NCBI GenBank assembly: GCA_910586835.1
Contig: CAJUJU010000022.1
Coordinates: 1 to 52,356, forward strand
Reading direction: 5' to 3'
Origin: an uncultured Acetatifactor sp.
Lineage (GTDB): Bacteria > Bacillota > Clostridia > Lachnospirales > Lachnospiraceae
DNA length: 52,356 nucleotides
In this document: piece by piece, positions 9,082 to 17,339 of the stretch
Layout: the number at the start of each line of letters is the position of its first letter
Position numbering within the stretch: the stretch's first letter is position 1
Made by a program: the position numbers and the translations under genes
Notes under the pieces: model-generated
What the model was told of the DNA's origin: nothing
Database searches by the model: none
Seen by the model: the letters and a program-made list of their open reading frames with translations, nothing else

Positions 9082-9234
9082 TTCGCAAATTCCTGATAAC
9101 GAGATAGTAACACAGGGCTCAGGCTCCGTCAATGTTCCCACTTGTGCACATTCTATACTATCCGCCTTGTGGGAACTGCTTTTTGTGCAGTTTGCCCCGT
9201 CTTGCGAATCATTTTCATCCGTTTGTTTCGAAAC
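9082..9234. promoter_or_regulatory. Candidate LacI-family operator region
   Basis: The divergent region 9023-9439 (417 bp) holds no gene. It contains a perfect 10-bp palindrome gtttcgaaac (9225-9234) with the central CG typical of LacI-family sites, plus the heptamer ttcgcaa (9082-9088) and its reverse complement ttgcgaa (9202-9208), about 120 bp apart. This spacing could support looping. Assignment to the adjacent LacI protein or to CcpA is inference. Confidence 0.35.
9104..9132 (-). promoter_or_regulatory. Promoter of the alpha-glucan operon
   Basis: Read on the minus strand: TTGACG, a 17-bp spacer, TACTAT. The predicted start of transcription is near 9097, and the heptamer ttcgcaa (9082-9088) lies just downstream, where a repressor could act. 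Confidence 0.6.
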
Positions 9235-9337
9235 CTTTCCCCCGGCCTTTTCGGGACGTAGCCTCCCCAAATCACCTTTTCCCGGCAATCACGGCGCTTC
9301 CCCGGAAACGGAAGTCTTCGGATGTTTAGTGAATTCC

Positions 9338-9366
9338 TTGTTTTTTCGTTTCCTTCTTGTTATAAT
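9338..9366 (+). promoter_or_regulatory. Promoter of the LacI regulator
   Basis: TTGTTT, a 17-bp spacer and TATAAT preceded by TGT (extended -10) lie 74 bp upstream of the regulator start. Confidence 0.6.
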
Positions 9367-9439
9367 AAAAACAGGATTCCCGGTTTGTCTTGTAATGTTT
9401 CATAAAATTTCACACGGAAACGGAAGGGGTTTTTTACAG

Positions 9440-10435
9440 ATGGTTACCATAAATGACATCGCCGCCAGACTGGGCGTTTCAAAGAGCACGGTATCCAAAG
9501 GCCTGAACAACGCCACGGATATCAGCGAGGAAATGCGCAAAAAAATACTGGAGACCGCGGTGGAACTGGGCTACACCAACAAACGCCTGTTGAACCGCGA
9601 GAAGAAGCTGTGCATTATCATAGAAAATATGGATTACAACACCCCGAACCAGTTCGGACATGACATTCTGCTTGGCTTCAAGCAGATGGCGGAGCCGGAC
9701 GGCTGGACGGTGGATGTGGTGCCCATGGATAAGGATTTCCAGCGAAACATCCCCTACAGCGTCTTTATGATGCAGAATGGCTACAGGGGAGGATTTATTC
9801 TGGGCTTTTCCCTGATTGACCCCTGGATGTCGGAGTTCAAATCCTGCAAAATCCCAACGGTACTCTACGACAACTATATCAGCACCAATCCCCGGGTGGC
9901 TTCCGTGGGCTGCGACAGCCAGGACGGGTTTGATCAGGCGGTAAAGCACCTGGTCAAGCTGGGACATGAAAAAATAGGCCTGATTTCGGGCCCTCTGGAA
10001 TCCTATATCGTAAAGGCCAGGTACAATGCCTATATCAACGCCCTGTCAAAGTTTAATCTGGAGCTCAACGACAACTACATAGGGCTGGGGTACTATATCT
10101 CGGATTCCACCAGGGACAATGTGCAGCGCATGTATGAATTGGGCGTCACCGCCATCATCTGCTCCCACGACATCCGGGCCATCTCCGCCATCACGGAATG
10201 TATGGATAAGGGAATCCGGATACCGGAGGATATGAGCATCATCGGCTTCGACGACCTGCCCATGACCGCCTATACCGAGCCTCCGCTGACCACGGTGCGC
10301 CAGGACCGCACCGCTCTGGGTAAGGCAGGCTATTATGCCATGTCCTGCCTCCAGAACGAGCTGCCCATCTGCTCCATCCTGCTGCGGGCTCCCCTGGTGG
10401 TCAGAAGCTCCACCGGCCCCGCCCGAACCGCTTAA
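9440..10435 (+). CDS. LacI-family regulator of the alpha-glucan operon
   Basis: A 331-residue one-component repressor. Residues 3-48 form the LacI helix-turn-helix and hinge (TINDIAARLGVSKSTVSKGL). The rest is a periplasmic-binding-protein-like effector domain with family marks such as HLVKLGHEKIGLISG and GIRIPEDMSIIGFDDLP, so it likely senses a maltodextrin or a sugar from it. The ATG at 9440 was chosen over an upstream in-frame extension because it begins the HTH and has AAGGGG about nine bases upstream. It is transcribed away from the pullulanase gene across a shared regulatory region, the usual arrangement for a local regulator. The effector is not visible from sequence. Confidence 0.9.
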   Translation: MVTINDIAARLGVSKSTVSKGLNNATDISEEMRKKILETAVELGYTNKRLLNREKKLCIIIENMDYNTPNQFGHDILLGFKQMAEPDGWTVDVVPMDKDFQRNIPYSVFMMQNGYRGGFILGFSLIDPWMSEFKSCKIPTVLYDNYISTNPRVASVGCDSQDGFDQAVKHLVKLGHEKIGLISGPLESYIVKARYNAYINALSKFNLELNDNYIGLGYYISDSTRDNVQRMYELGVTAIICSHDIRAISAITECMDKGIRIPEDMSIIGFDDLPMTAYTEPPLTTVRQDRTALGKAGYYAMSCLQNELPICSILLRAPLVVRSSTGPARTA

Positions 10436-10461
10436 AGGATTCTGCCGGCAAAGACAGGCGC

Positions 10462-11814
10462 TTAAAAATCAAACTTTGCTACTCCAAATATGGGGATTGT
10501 TATGATATTTTCTTTTATCCCTCCACTGGTGTCCCCTTTTGTATACAGGATGCAGTCAACCTTTTTTCTCTCCAGGGCCTCCGTTGCCGTTGAGCCGCTG
10601 TTCTTCCCGGCTTTAACCTCCACGGCATACGTTTTTTCTGAACGCAGCGATTTTACGAAAAAGTCAATCTCACCTGATCCCAGCGTTGCAAATGCCGGCG
10701 TTTCCAGCGCAATCTCACTTGGATGTGCAAGACGCCGCCGCAGATCCAGGTAGACGAAATTCTCATTGACTATGCCCGTTCTCACCGATGCCGGGCACCC
10801 TGTTTTTGTCAGAAAATAGTATGCCAGCCCCACATCCATAAAATAGCATCTTGCTTTCGCCTTATAGTCCAATATACTGCACTCCGTCAGCTTTCCTGCA
10901 AATCCGATGATTCCGGAGCTATAAAGCCAGTCAATCGCCCTGTTGACAGATGCTTTGGAGATATTGCTGGAATAATCTCTCACCACAATGCTCTGCAGTT
11001 CCTCGCTGAAGCTGTCCTCGGCAAAACCTTTTTTCTCTTTCGCAAGAACACGAGCCACACTTACAAAAATATTGTCGTAAACGGCATCTTCTGAAATATC
11101 CTCAAAATACCGCCTGCTCTCATTCGAGAACAAACGAATGATTTTCAGCAATTCCGCCTGACATTCCTGCATGGATGCCTTTTCCAGATACTTCAGAACC
11201 ACCCCGGGATATCCGCCGATCCGGCAGTAATCATCATAAAGCGCCCCCAGCTCCCGATAGACTTCCTTGCCGCTGTCTCCATAAAGACTCATTCCTTCAT
11301 ACAAATCAAAACGGTCAAGCGCCACAAGAAATTCTTCAAATCCAAGGGTGTGAATCTCCAAATAATCCAAATCACCCGATGAATACTTAAATTCCTTATG
11401 CAAAATTCGCCCCAGATAACTGCCGGTGATGATAAAATCACTTTTCAAACTCCGGGTGAATTCACGAATGCGGTTGTAAATATCTGCCGATTCCTGAATT
11501 TCGTCAATTATTATGATTGTTTCCCGGGAATCTTCAAAATCAGGCTGGTATCGTGTGATCAACTCATGTACCGGATTTTCATATTTTTTTCCCGCTTTCA
11601 TTTCCTGCCACAGCTCTCTGTACTGCTCCAGAAATAATTCGCCGGAAAGATCGAGAAGATTAATATAAATCTTTCTTTTATACTGCTCATCAGCAAAACG
11701 ATTCACAATATAGGTCTTGCCCACCTGCCTGGCGCCGGATACTTCCAATGTGGCATGTCCCTGTTTTTCTTTCCACGCCATTAACATGCCATATGCTTTC
11801 CGTTTCAGGTACAT
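10462..11814 (-). CDS. AAA ATPase with DUF4143 and nuclease-like C-terminus
   Basis: A 450-residue protein of the AAA_14/DUF4143 group, common and often accessory in Clostridia and of unclear role. The N-terminal P-loop is GARQVGKT (27-34), Walker B is IIIIDE (Asp104, Glu105), and a sensor-like IITGSYLG follows. The middle is a winged-helix-like DUF4143 segment, and the C-terminus has GEIDFFVK...YAVEVKAG, the layout of a PD-(D/E)xK core that may be only structural. The ATG at 11814 has AAGGAG seven bases upstream; the longer frame to 11865 lacks one. The gene faces LacI tail to tail with only 26 bp between. Its base composition looks somewhat more AT-rich than its neighbours. Confidence 0.85.
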   Translation of the reverse strand: MYLKRKAYGMLMAWKEKQGHATLEVSGARQVGKTYIVNRFADEQYKRKIYINLLDLSGELFLEQYRELWQEMKAGKKYENPVHELITRYQPDFEDSRETIIIIDEIQESADIYNRIREFTRSLKSDFIITGSYLGRILHKEFKYSSGDLDYLEIHTLGFEEFLVALDRFDLYEGMSLYGDSGKEVYRELGALYDDYCRIGGYPGVVLKYLEKASMQECQAELLKIIRLFSNESRRYFEDISEDAVYDNIFVSVARVLAKEKKGFAEDSFSEELQSIVVRDYSSNISKASVNRAIDWLYSSGIIGFAGKLTECSILDYKAKARCYFMDVGLAYYFLTKTGCPASVRTGIVNENFVYLDLRRRLAHPSEIALETPAFATLGSGEIDFFVKSLRSEKTYAVEVKAGKNSGSTATEALERKKVDCILYTKGDTSGGIKENIITIPIFGVAKFDF

Positions 11815-11882
11815 TGCGTTTCTCCTTCCAAAGATTTTTATTTCACACGGCTTCGCCGGATACAATTCATATTTTGTTTTAT

Positions 11883-11891
11883 ATTATACCA
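11883..11891 (-). promoter_or_regulatory. Extended -10 promoter of the DUF4143 ATPase
   Basis: TGG followed by TATAAT on the minus strand, about 70 bp upstream of the start. The -35 region is poor, as often with extended -10 promoters. Confidence 0.45.
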
Positions 11892-11913
11892 ACAAAAGCG
11901 CACGAAAGTAAAC

Positions 11914-11942
11914 TTGCATTTTCCCGGAATATCTGTTATCCT
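11914..11942 (+). promoter_or_regulatory. Promoter of the HAD phosphatase gene
   Basis: TTGCAT, a 17-bp spacer and TATCCT with a preceding TGT. It supports a start at 11998, since any earlier start would lie within the promoter. Confidence 0.5.
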
Positions 11943-11997
11943 CATGAAAGCTTTGCAGATAGTCAAAAAGGCTCTGCAAAAAAGGAAGGATACGCTC

Positions 11998-12690
11998 ATG
12001 TACGATAATTACATCTTCGACTTATACGGCACTCTGGCAGACATCCATACCAACGAAAAAAAAGCCTCCCTGTGGAAGAACATGGCGCAGTACATGTGTC
12101 TTCAGGGCGCTTTTTATGAGCCTTCCCGGCTGCGAAAAGACTATGGTTCCCACATCGCAAAACTCCGCACAACACCGGAGACCGAGGTGGATCTTGCCGT
12201 GGTAATCCGCAGGCTCTACACGAACCGGTCAATCACGCCTGCCCCCGAGGCCATTGCCCACTGGGCCATGATTTTCCGCACCCTCTCTCTGGGATATGTC
12301 CGACTGTTCGACGGAGCGGCCGAGCTGCTGCAGGAGCTTCACAGGCGCGGCAAAAAAGTCTACCTGCTCTCCAACGCCCAGCGTCTGTTCACGGAACCGG
12401 AAATACGTTCTCTGGGCATCTATAAACTGTTTGACGATATCTTTCTCTCCTCCGATATCGGCTTTTGCAAGCCCTCCGCAAACTTTTATACCGCACTGCT
12501 TGAAAAGCACGGGCTGAACCCGGATTCCTGCGTGATGATCGGAAACGACTGGCAGGCCGACGCATGGGGAGCCCACAACTGCGGAATAGCCAGCATGTAT
12601 ATCCGCACGGAACAGTCCCCAAAGGAGGAAGGCCCGCTTCCCTCTGACTGTAAAAGGCTGGATTCCCTGTGGGATGTGCTGGCCGGCTGA
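11998..12690 (+). CDS. HAD-superfamily hydrolase
   Basis: A 230-residue cytoplasmic hydrolase of the haloacid-dehalogenase superfamily, probably a small-molecule phosphatase. Motif I is FDLYGTL (nucleophile Asp8), with Tyr10 where most phosphatases have the acid/base Asp; DxYGT is seen in L-2-haloacid-dehalogenase-like members. Motif II is YLLSNA, motif III includes the Lys in IGFCKPS, and motif IV is GNDWQAD. The helical cap lies between motifs I and II (about 20-95). The ATG at 11998 follows GGAAGGA. A longer frame to 11914 overlaps the promoter and is rejected. The substrate is unknown, and the missing second Asp makes a standard phosphomonoesterase role less certain. Confidence 0.85.
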   Translation: MYDNYIFDLYGTLADIHTNEKKASLWKNMAQYMCLQGAFYEPSRLRKDYGSHIAKLRTTPETEVDLAVVIRRLYTNRSITPAPEAIAHWAMIFRTLSLGYVRLFDGAAELLQELHRRGKKVYLLSNAQRLFTEPEIRSLGIYKLFDDIFLSSDIGFCKPSANFYTALLEKHGLNPDSCVMIGNDWQADAWGAHNCGIASMYIRTEQSPKEEGPLPSDCKRLDSLWDVLAG

Positions 12691-12721
12691 CTCAGGGTAA
12701 GCCCTGTTCCCAAAAGAAACC

Positions 12722-12976
12722 TTATTTCTTCCCCAGATTCAGCCAGTTCCGCATGACATTGACACCCTTTGCTTCCTTCATGATGTGGTCCCGGTTTTCA
12801 CGCACATAGCGGTACAGCTTTGTGATCTCTTCCTCCGTAAATCCCCTGTGCCGGTCCATCACCCCGTCCGGCACAATAAACTCCGCGTACTCCTCTCCCC
12901 GCATGAAGCTGATGCGGGCAAACTTCCGATCCTTTTTGGTCAGGATCCCTGACACCAGAACCTGCACATCCTCCAT
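12722..12976 (-). CDS. Small conserved hypothetical protein
   Basis: An 84-residue soluble protein that I do not recognise as a named family. It begins MEDVQVLVSGILTKKDRKF, followed by a beta-rich stretch (ARISFMRGEEYAEFIVPDG) and two charged helices (TEEEITKLYRYVRENRDHI). The ATG at 12976 has GGAGGT seven bases upstream; an alternative ATG six bases earlier abuts the same Shine-Dalgarno and is unlikely. It follows the YCII-domain gene by 80 bp on the same strand and could be co-transcribed with it. Confidence 0.65.
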   Translation of the reverse strand: MEDVQVLVSGILTKKDRKFARISFMRGEEYAEFIVPDGVMDRHRGFTEEEITKLYRYVRENRDHIMKEAKGVNVMRNWLNLGKK

Positions 12977-13056
12977 AACCATACCTCCCTGCCGCCCCGG
13001 CGCGGACATCTGCCTCTTCGGCATTCTTCGTGCCGCCGCTGTTTTCCTTGTGCCGG

Positions 13057-13356
13057 TCACAGCAGATAATTGTTTTCCCGGTCTGCAATCTGCAGCGTAA
13101 CCAGCTTAAAGGTGGCATACCCTCCCACCACCAGAGGCTCCCTTTGACAGATTTCTTCCGCCTCCTGAAGGCTTTCCGTCTTCAGAATGTACATACCCGC
13201 CATACCCGGATACCCCTTGAAAACGCCGCAGATTTCCAACTTTCCCTCATCGTCCAGTCTTCTTATGTTTTCAACATGCTCGACGATTACCTTTTTGGTC
13301 ACCTTGTTGTACGTCTTGCTCTTCTCAATCATCATCATATACATTATCTTTTCCAT
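13057..13356 (-). CDS. YCII-related domain protein
   Basis: A 99-residue protein with the ferredoxin-like alpha/beta fold of the YciI/YCII family: MEKIMYMMMIEKS opens the first strand, GVFKGYPGMAGMYILKTES forms the central strands, and AEEICQREPLVVGGYATFKL ends with the typical D/E-P-x-x-x-x-G segment. Members are small enzymes or ligand-binding domains whose substrates are mostly unknown. The start has GAGGAGGG seven to ten bases upstream. The next gene downstream (12722-12976) may belong to the same transcript. Confidence 0.75.
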   Translation of the reverse strand: MEKIMYMMMIEKSKTYNKVTKKVIVEHVENIRRLDDEGKLEICGVFKGYPGMAGMYILKTESLQEAEEICQREPLVVGGYATFKLVTLQIADRENNYLL

Positions 13357-13426
13357 GGCATACCCTCCTCATACATTCTGTCAGATACATCATTTATTCT
13401 ATCACAGAACCGCTGCATAAAGCAAC

Positions 13427-13452
13427 GGCGCCCTGCGAAATGGCAGGACGCC
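13427..13452 (-). terminator. Hairpin downstream of the symporter gene
   Basis: ggcg-c-cctgc pairs with gcagg-a-cgcc, a stem with one mismatch, 16 bp past the symporter stop. There is no long T-run, so it is a weak terminator or only an mRNA 3' end structure. Confidence 0.4.
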
Positions 13453-13467
13453 GCACCCTGATGTCAT

Positions 13468-14849
13468 TTATCCGTTATGCCGTCTTGCCAGCTCAGCCGC
13501 GTTGCTCTCCACCCGCTTTCTGCTCAGGGGATAAACAAAGAACAATACCGCCGCTCCCAACAGGTACACAATGCCGGGGAAGAAGGTGGTCACATTGTAA
13601 ATTCCTGTCGCCACCTGCTCTGTCTGAGCCACCGCCAGCTCGTCATAGCCGATCATCGCCAACGCCCAGCCGCTCATGCCGCCTGCCAGCGCCTGGCCGA
13701 TCTTTCGCGAGAAGGAATAGATACCGTAAATCGTGCCGTCGTCTCTTTTTCCCGTGAGCACTTCCTTATCGTCGATTACATCCGTCACCAGGGCAAAACA
13801 CTGCATGGTGAAAAAGCTCATTCCGATCATTGCCACAAAGACCAGCCCGATGTACACCCACACATTTGTGATATGAAGTATCCCGATCAGCACATACATT
13901 CCGCCCGAGAGCAGCATACCCACAATACCGCACTCCCTCTTTCCAAACTTGACCGCAAGCTTTGTGGAAACCATGGCAAGCAGCAGCATCACCGGAAGCT
14001 GAAGCATGGCGGACATAGACAGTGCCGTGGTATTTTTAAAATAATCCGCATACAGATAGTTATTCAGTCCCTGGCTCATCAGCGATGCCAGCAGCAACAG
14101 CAGCGCGGACAGAATCACGCCCAGCAACGCCCTGCTGCCCACAATCTCTCCCAGGGATTTCAGAACGGAGTTCTTCTCGCCGCTTTTCTCTTTCTGTTTC
14201 AGCACCACACGCTCCGTGCAGAGTTTATAACACAGAAGATACGTCACAATGGCACAGGCGGAAAAGATGCCTGCCAGAACGGTAAAGTTGGTGGAATTCA
14301 CCACCTGATTTCCCTCCGCATCCTTGTAATAGATCACAAGAGGAGCCACCACGCTGATCAGAATGCCCGCAAACATGCCGCCCATGGAACGGAATACCGG
14401 TCCTTGGGATTCTGGGAGATCACCGATGCCATGGAGCCGTAGGGAATATTGATGGAGGTATAAAACACCGAGCCCCACAGAATATAAGTGATAAACATGT
14501 AAGCCACCTTCACCCCGTAGGGAAGGCTCTGCAGTCCGGACTGATACATCAGAAAGGACGCTATGGCCACCGGCCCGCACATGCGCAGGATCCAGGGACG
14601 GAATTTACCGTTCTTTCCCGTGGCGACCCTGTCAGCGATACGCCCCATTCCGATATCGGTGAAGGCGTCGATACATCTGGCAACCAAAAACATGGTTCCG
14701 ATCAGCCCTGTGCTGATGCCCATTACCTTTGAATTGAACACCATGACATAGGTGCTGGCGAAAATAAAGCTGAAATCGTTGGCCACATCACCCGGCATAT
14801 AGCCTACTTTGTCTCTTATACCAAAGGGTCTTACTTCCTTATTATTCAT
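13468..14849 (-). pseudogene. GPH-family sugar:cation symporter, frameshifted
   Basis: Two frames together encode one 12-helix transporter of the glycoside-pentoside-hexuronide (MFS-like) family, for cation-coupled uptake of oligosaccharides. The N-terminal part starts at ATG 14849 (MNNKEVRPFGIRDKVGYMPG) and shows the family stretch DIGMGRIADR...GKFRPW. It reads SQNPKDR and then goes out of frame near 14400. The other frame resumes with VFRSMGGMFAG and stays open to 13468. Relatives have about four residues between these two segments (DR-xSLS-xFR), so roughly 13 bp appear to be missing, which breaks the frame. The downstream part is otherwise intact, with no further stops, so the lesion is recent or an assembly error. 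It lies 68 bp after the GH2 gene in the same direction and was probably the importer of this locus. Confidence 0.85.
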
Positions 14850-14917
14850 CTTTCCTCTCATTCCGCCGCACATGCGGCATTTTCATCAAAGAGAACCCTG
14901 TGAGTTACACCGCCGTA

Positions 14918-17176
14918 TTACTCCTTTTTCCGTATCTTGTTCAGCTTGCGGTTGATCTCCAGAATCTCCTCGGCGGTAAGCGGTTCCAGGCCCGCCGTTC
15001 CCAGCATGTTCAGCATCCGCTTCACAGTGAAGCTGCCCATCATCTTTGCCATTCCCTCACTCATCTGAAAACCGTCGGCTCCGCCCTCTTTGCCGGACTT
15101 TTTCTTCTTCATCAGTTTGCCGGCCAGCTCCATAAAGAACAGTTTGCCCTTGAAGGATGCCATGATATCTCCCAGCTTGTCATTGATGGAAAAATATCCT
15201 TCCGGTGCGGTGATGTCAAACCAGTTGATCACATCCCCGGTCTCCTTCATGCGGTACTCCTCGTTGAAGGTCTCCACCTTGCGGATTCTGCTCTCATCCC
15301 GGCATTCTCCTGCCACGGCAGTCAGCACCGACTCTCCCGCATTGGGCACTTCAAAGTAGAAGAAGTGATCCAAAGCAGTCTTCCTGCCCAGGCTTTCTCC
15401 GTTTACCAGAAGTTCCACCTCCGGCTGATTGGAATACACCGTGACCTTCGTCAGCTCCTCCACCCGATCCACATAACGCTTTCCGCAGATATGTACAAAG
15501 GGATCGTCGGACAGCCACGCCTTGTACGCGTAAAAGGCATCCTTCTTATATTTTCTGTCAAAGGTCACAAGTCCCTTGTGGTTCATGCCGTCCTCGCCGC
15601 CCTCGGCTCTGGCATCCGCAGCAAAATCAAACATATTCCAAACATGAGTGGCCCAGATAAAGGGTCTGGTATAAAGCTGCCGGATCAGCTCCTCGTGATA
15701 ATATGCCTGATATTCCTCGGTATAATCCCCTTGCTCCGGGTTGGAGGTGTGCCAGTTCAGCGCCTCACAGCCATATTCGCTCATGCCCACGGCCCTGTCG
15801 GGATACTTTGCATGAAAGCTGTCAAAAAACGCTCCGTTCATGGAAGTGTCTCCGCCGTACCAGCCATAGTAGTGATTATAGGAAATCACATCCGGAACGG
15901 TCAGATATTCCTCGTCCGGTTCGCACATGGAAACCACCGCAACCGTGGTCAGCCTGGTTGGATCCATCTCATGACAGAGGTCATTCAGAATGCGGTGATT
16001 CTCCAGCAGATCCGGATCTCCTGCCCCGTTCATGGTAATCTCGTTGGAAAGGCCCCAGACCACAATGCTGGGATGATTGTAGTTCTGGACGATCAGCTCC
16101 TTCATCTGGGAGACGGTATTCTCCCTGCCCTTTTCCATATGCCGGGAAATATAGGGAATCTCGGCCCAGATGACCATGCCCTTCTCGTCGCAGAGATCAT
16201 AAAAATACTGGTCGTGCTGATAATGGGCCAGGCGGATGGTATTTGCCCCCATCTCACAGATCAGCTCCATATCCTCCTGATGGTCTGCCCGGGAAAGCGC
16301 ATTTCCCTTTCCTGGACGATCCTGATGCCTGGATACGCCGCGAAGAGGATAGCTCTCCCCGTTCAGGATAAAGCCTCGCTCCGGATCTATCTCAAAGCTG
16401 CGGCAGCCGAACCGGATCTTCCTCTCATCCAGCTGTCTCTCCCCGTCCGTAAGCAAAGCCTGAAGCGTATACAGATGCGGATCCTTTCTGCCGTTCCACA
16501 GATGCGCTTTCTCAATATGCAGCGTCGCGGCAGGAGACCCTGCTTCGGTCTCTGTCTCCGCTATCTTCTCCTGTCCGTCCCAGACCGTGAACCTCAGTCT
16601 CTCGCTCCCTGTGGTTCCGGTAAGCCATGCCTCCGCGGAAACCTCCGCATCCTCCCCCTTCATCACAGGCGTCACCGCAACGCCGGGGCCTCCGAAATGA
16701 TCCAGGTCAAACCTTGCCCTGTTCACACACAGCAGGGATACATTCCGATAGATTCCGCCGTAAAAGGTAAAATCTGCCATCTGCGGATAGACATGGTCGT
16801 TGGGCCCATTGTCTGCCGCCACCAGAATCTCGTTCTCCTCCTGCAGCGAATCGGTAATATTGCACCTCCAGGTGGAATATCCCCCGTCGTGATGTGCCAG
16901 AAGCTTCCCGTTTACATACAGATCTGCCGAGGAGTTCACTCCCTCAAACTCCAGATAGACCTCCCCGTCCTCCGTGATCTCTTCCTTCCGCAGGATTTTT
17001 CTGTACCGGCAGACACCCCGATAATAATCGTTTCCGCCGTCCTGGCCGTCTGTCCCGTTCCAGGTGTGGGGCAGCTCCACGGCCTCCCAGCTTAACTGTG
17101 CGTTTCCTGCCTGCTCCGCTTCGGATCCGCCTGCCGTCTTGCTGAACTGCCACCCGTCGTTCCATACTTTCCTCAT
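14918..17176 (-). CDS. GH2 beta-galactosidase-type glycoside hydrolase
   Basis: A 752-residue cytoplasmic enzyme with GH2 architecture: jelly-roll sugar-binding domain (about 1-160), Ig-like domain (165-260) and TIM barrel (265-550). GLSNEI places the acid/base at Glu379 and MSEYG the nucleophile at Glu467. LRGVSRHQDRPGKG at 278-291 is the usual barrel entry. The next region (about 560-650) is a beta-rich domain (VEVTVYSN-type strands, VELLVNGESLG) found in many GH2 beta-galactosidases. The last 95 residues are unusual, Lys-rich and helical (KLMKKKKSGKEGG...MLGTAGLEPLTAEEI). There is no signal peptide. In a locus with GH31 and GH74 it could remove galactosyl caps from xyloglucan oligomers. 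Divergent from the AraC regulator. Confidence 0.88.
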   Translation of the reverse strand: MRKVWNDGWQFSKTAGGSEAEQAGNAQLSWEAVELPHTWNGTDGQDGGNDYYRGVCRYRKILRKEEITEDGEVYLEFEGVNSSADLYVNGKLLAHHDGGYSTWRCNITDSLQEENEILVAADNGPNDHVYPQMADFTFYGGIYRNVSLLCVNRARFDLDHFGGPGVAVTPVMKGEDAEVSAEAWLTGTTGSERLRFTVWDGQEKIAETETEAGSPAATLHIEKAHLWNGRKDPHLYTLQALLTDGERQLDERKIRFGCRSFEIDPERGFILNGESYPLRGVSRHQDRPGKGNALSRADHQEDMELICEMGANTIRLAHYQHDQYFYDLCDEKGMVIWAEIPYISRHMEKGRENTVSQMKELIVQNYNHPSIVVWGLSNEITMNGAGDPDLLENHRILNDLCHEMDPTRLTTVAVVSMCEPDEEYLTVPDVISYNHYYGWYGGDTSMNGAFFDSFHAKYPDRAVGMSEYGCEALNWHTSNPEQGDYTEEYQAYYHEELIRQLYTRPFIWATHVWNMFDFAADARAEGGEDGMNHKGLVTFDRKYKKDAFYAYKAWLSDDPFVHICGKRYVDRVEELTKVTVYSNQPEVELLVNGESLGRKTALDHFFYFEVPNAGESVLTAVAGECRDESRIRKVETFNEEYRMKETGDVINWFDITAPEGYFSINDKLGDIMASFKGKLFFMELAGKLMKKKKSGKEGGADGFQMSEGMAKMMGSFTVKRMLNMLGTAGLEPLTAEEILEINRKLNKIRKKE

Positions 17177-17229
17177 TCTTTTTCCCTTCCCGTGCCGCGC
17201 GCTTCGCCGGACACTTTACTGTCAATGAA

Positions 17230-17238
17230 ATTATAACA
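17230..17238 (-). promoter_or_regulatory. Extended -10 promoter of the GH2-symporter unit
   Basis: TGT followed by TATAAT on the minus strand, about 55 bp upstream of the GH2 start. A convincing -35 hexamer is missing, as expected if an AraC-type activator is needed. Confidence 0.5.
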
Positions 17239-17270
17239 ATTTCTTTTTTCCGACACTTGCACGATTTCTG

Positions 17271-17299
17271 TTGAATCCATACAATTTTTGTGCTATTTT
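17271..17299 (+). promoter_or_regulatory. Promoter of the AraC regulator
   Basis: TTGAAT, a 17-bp spacer and TATTTT lie 41 bp upstream of the regulator start. Confidence 0.5.
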
Positions 17300-17339
17300 T
17301 TAATCAGGACAAAAAAAATGTTTCAGGAAAGAGGCCTCC

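Noticed and set aside
14900..17095. A long plus-strand frame opposite the GH2 gene
   Set aside because: Antisense of a complete GH2 enzyme with both catalytic Glu residues in place.
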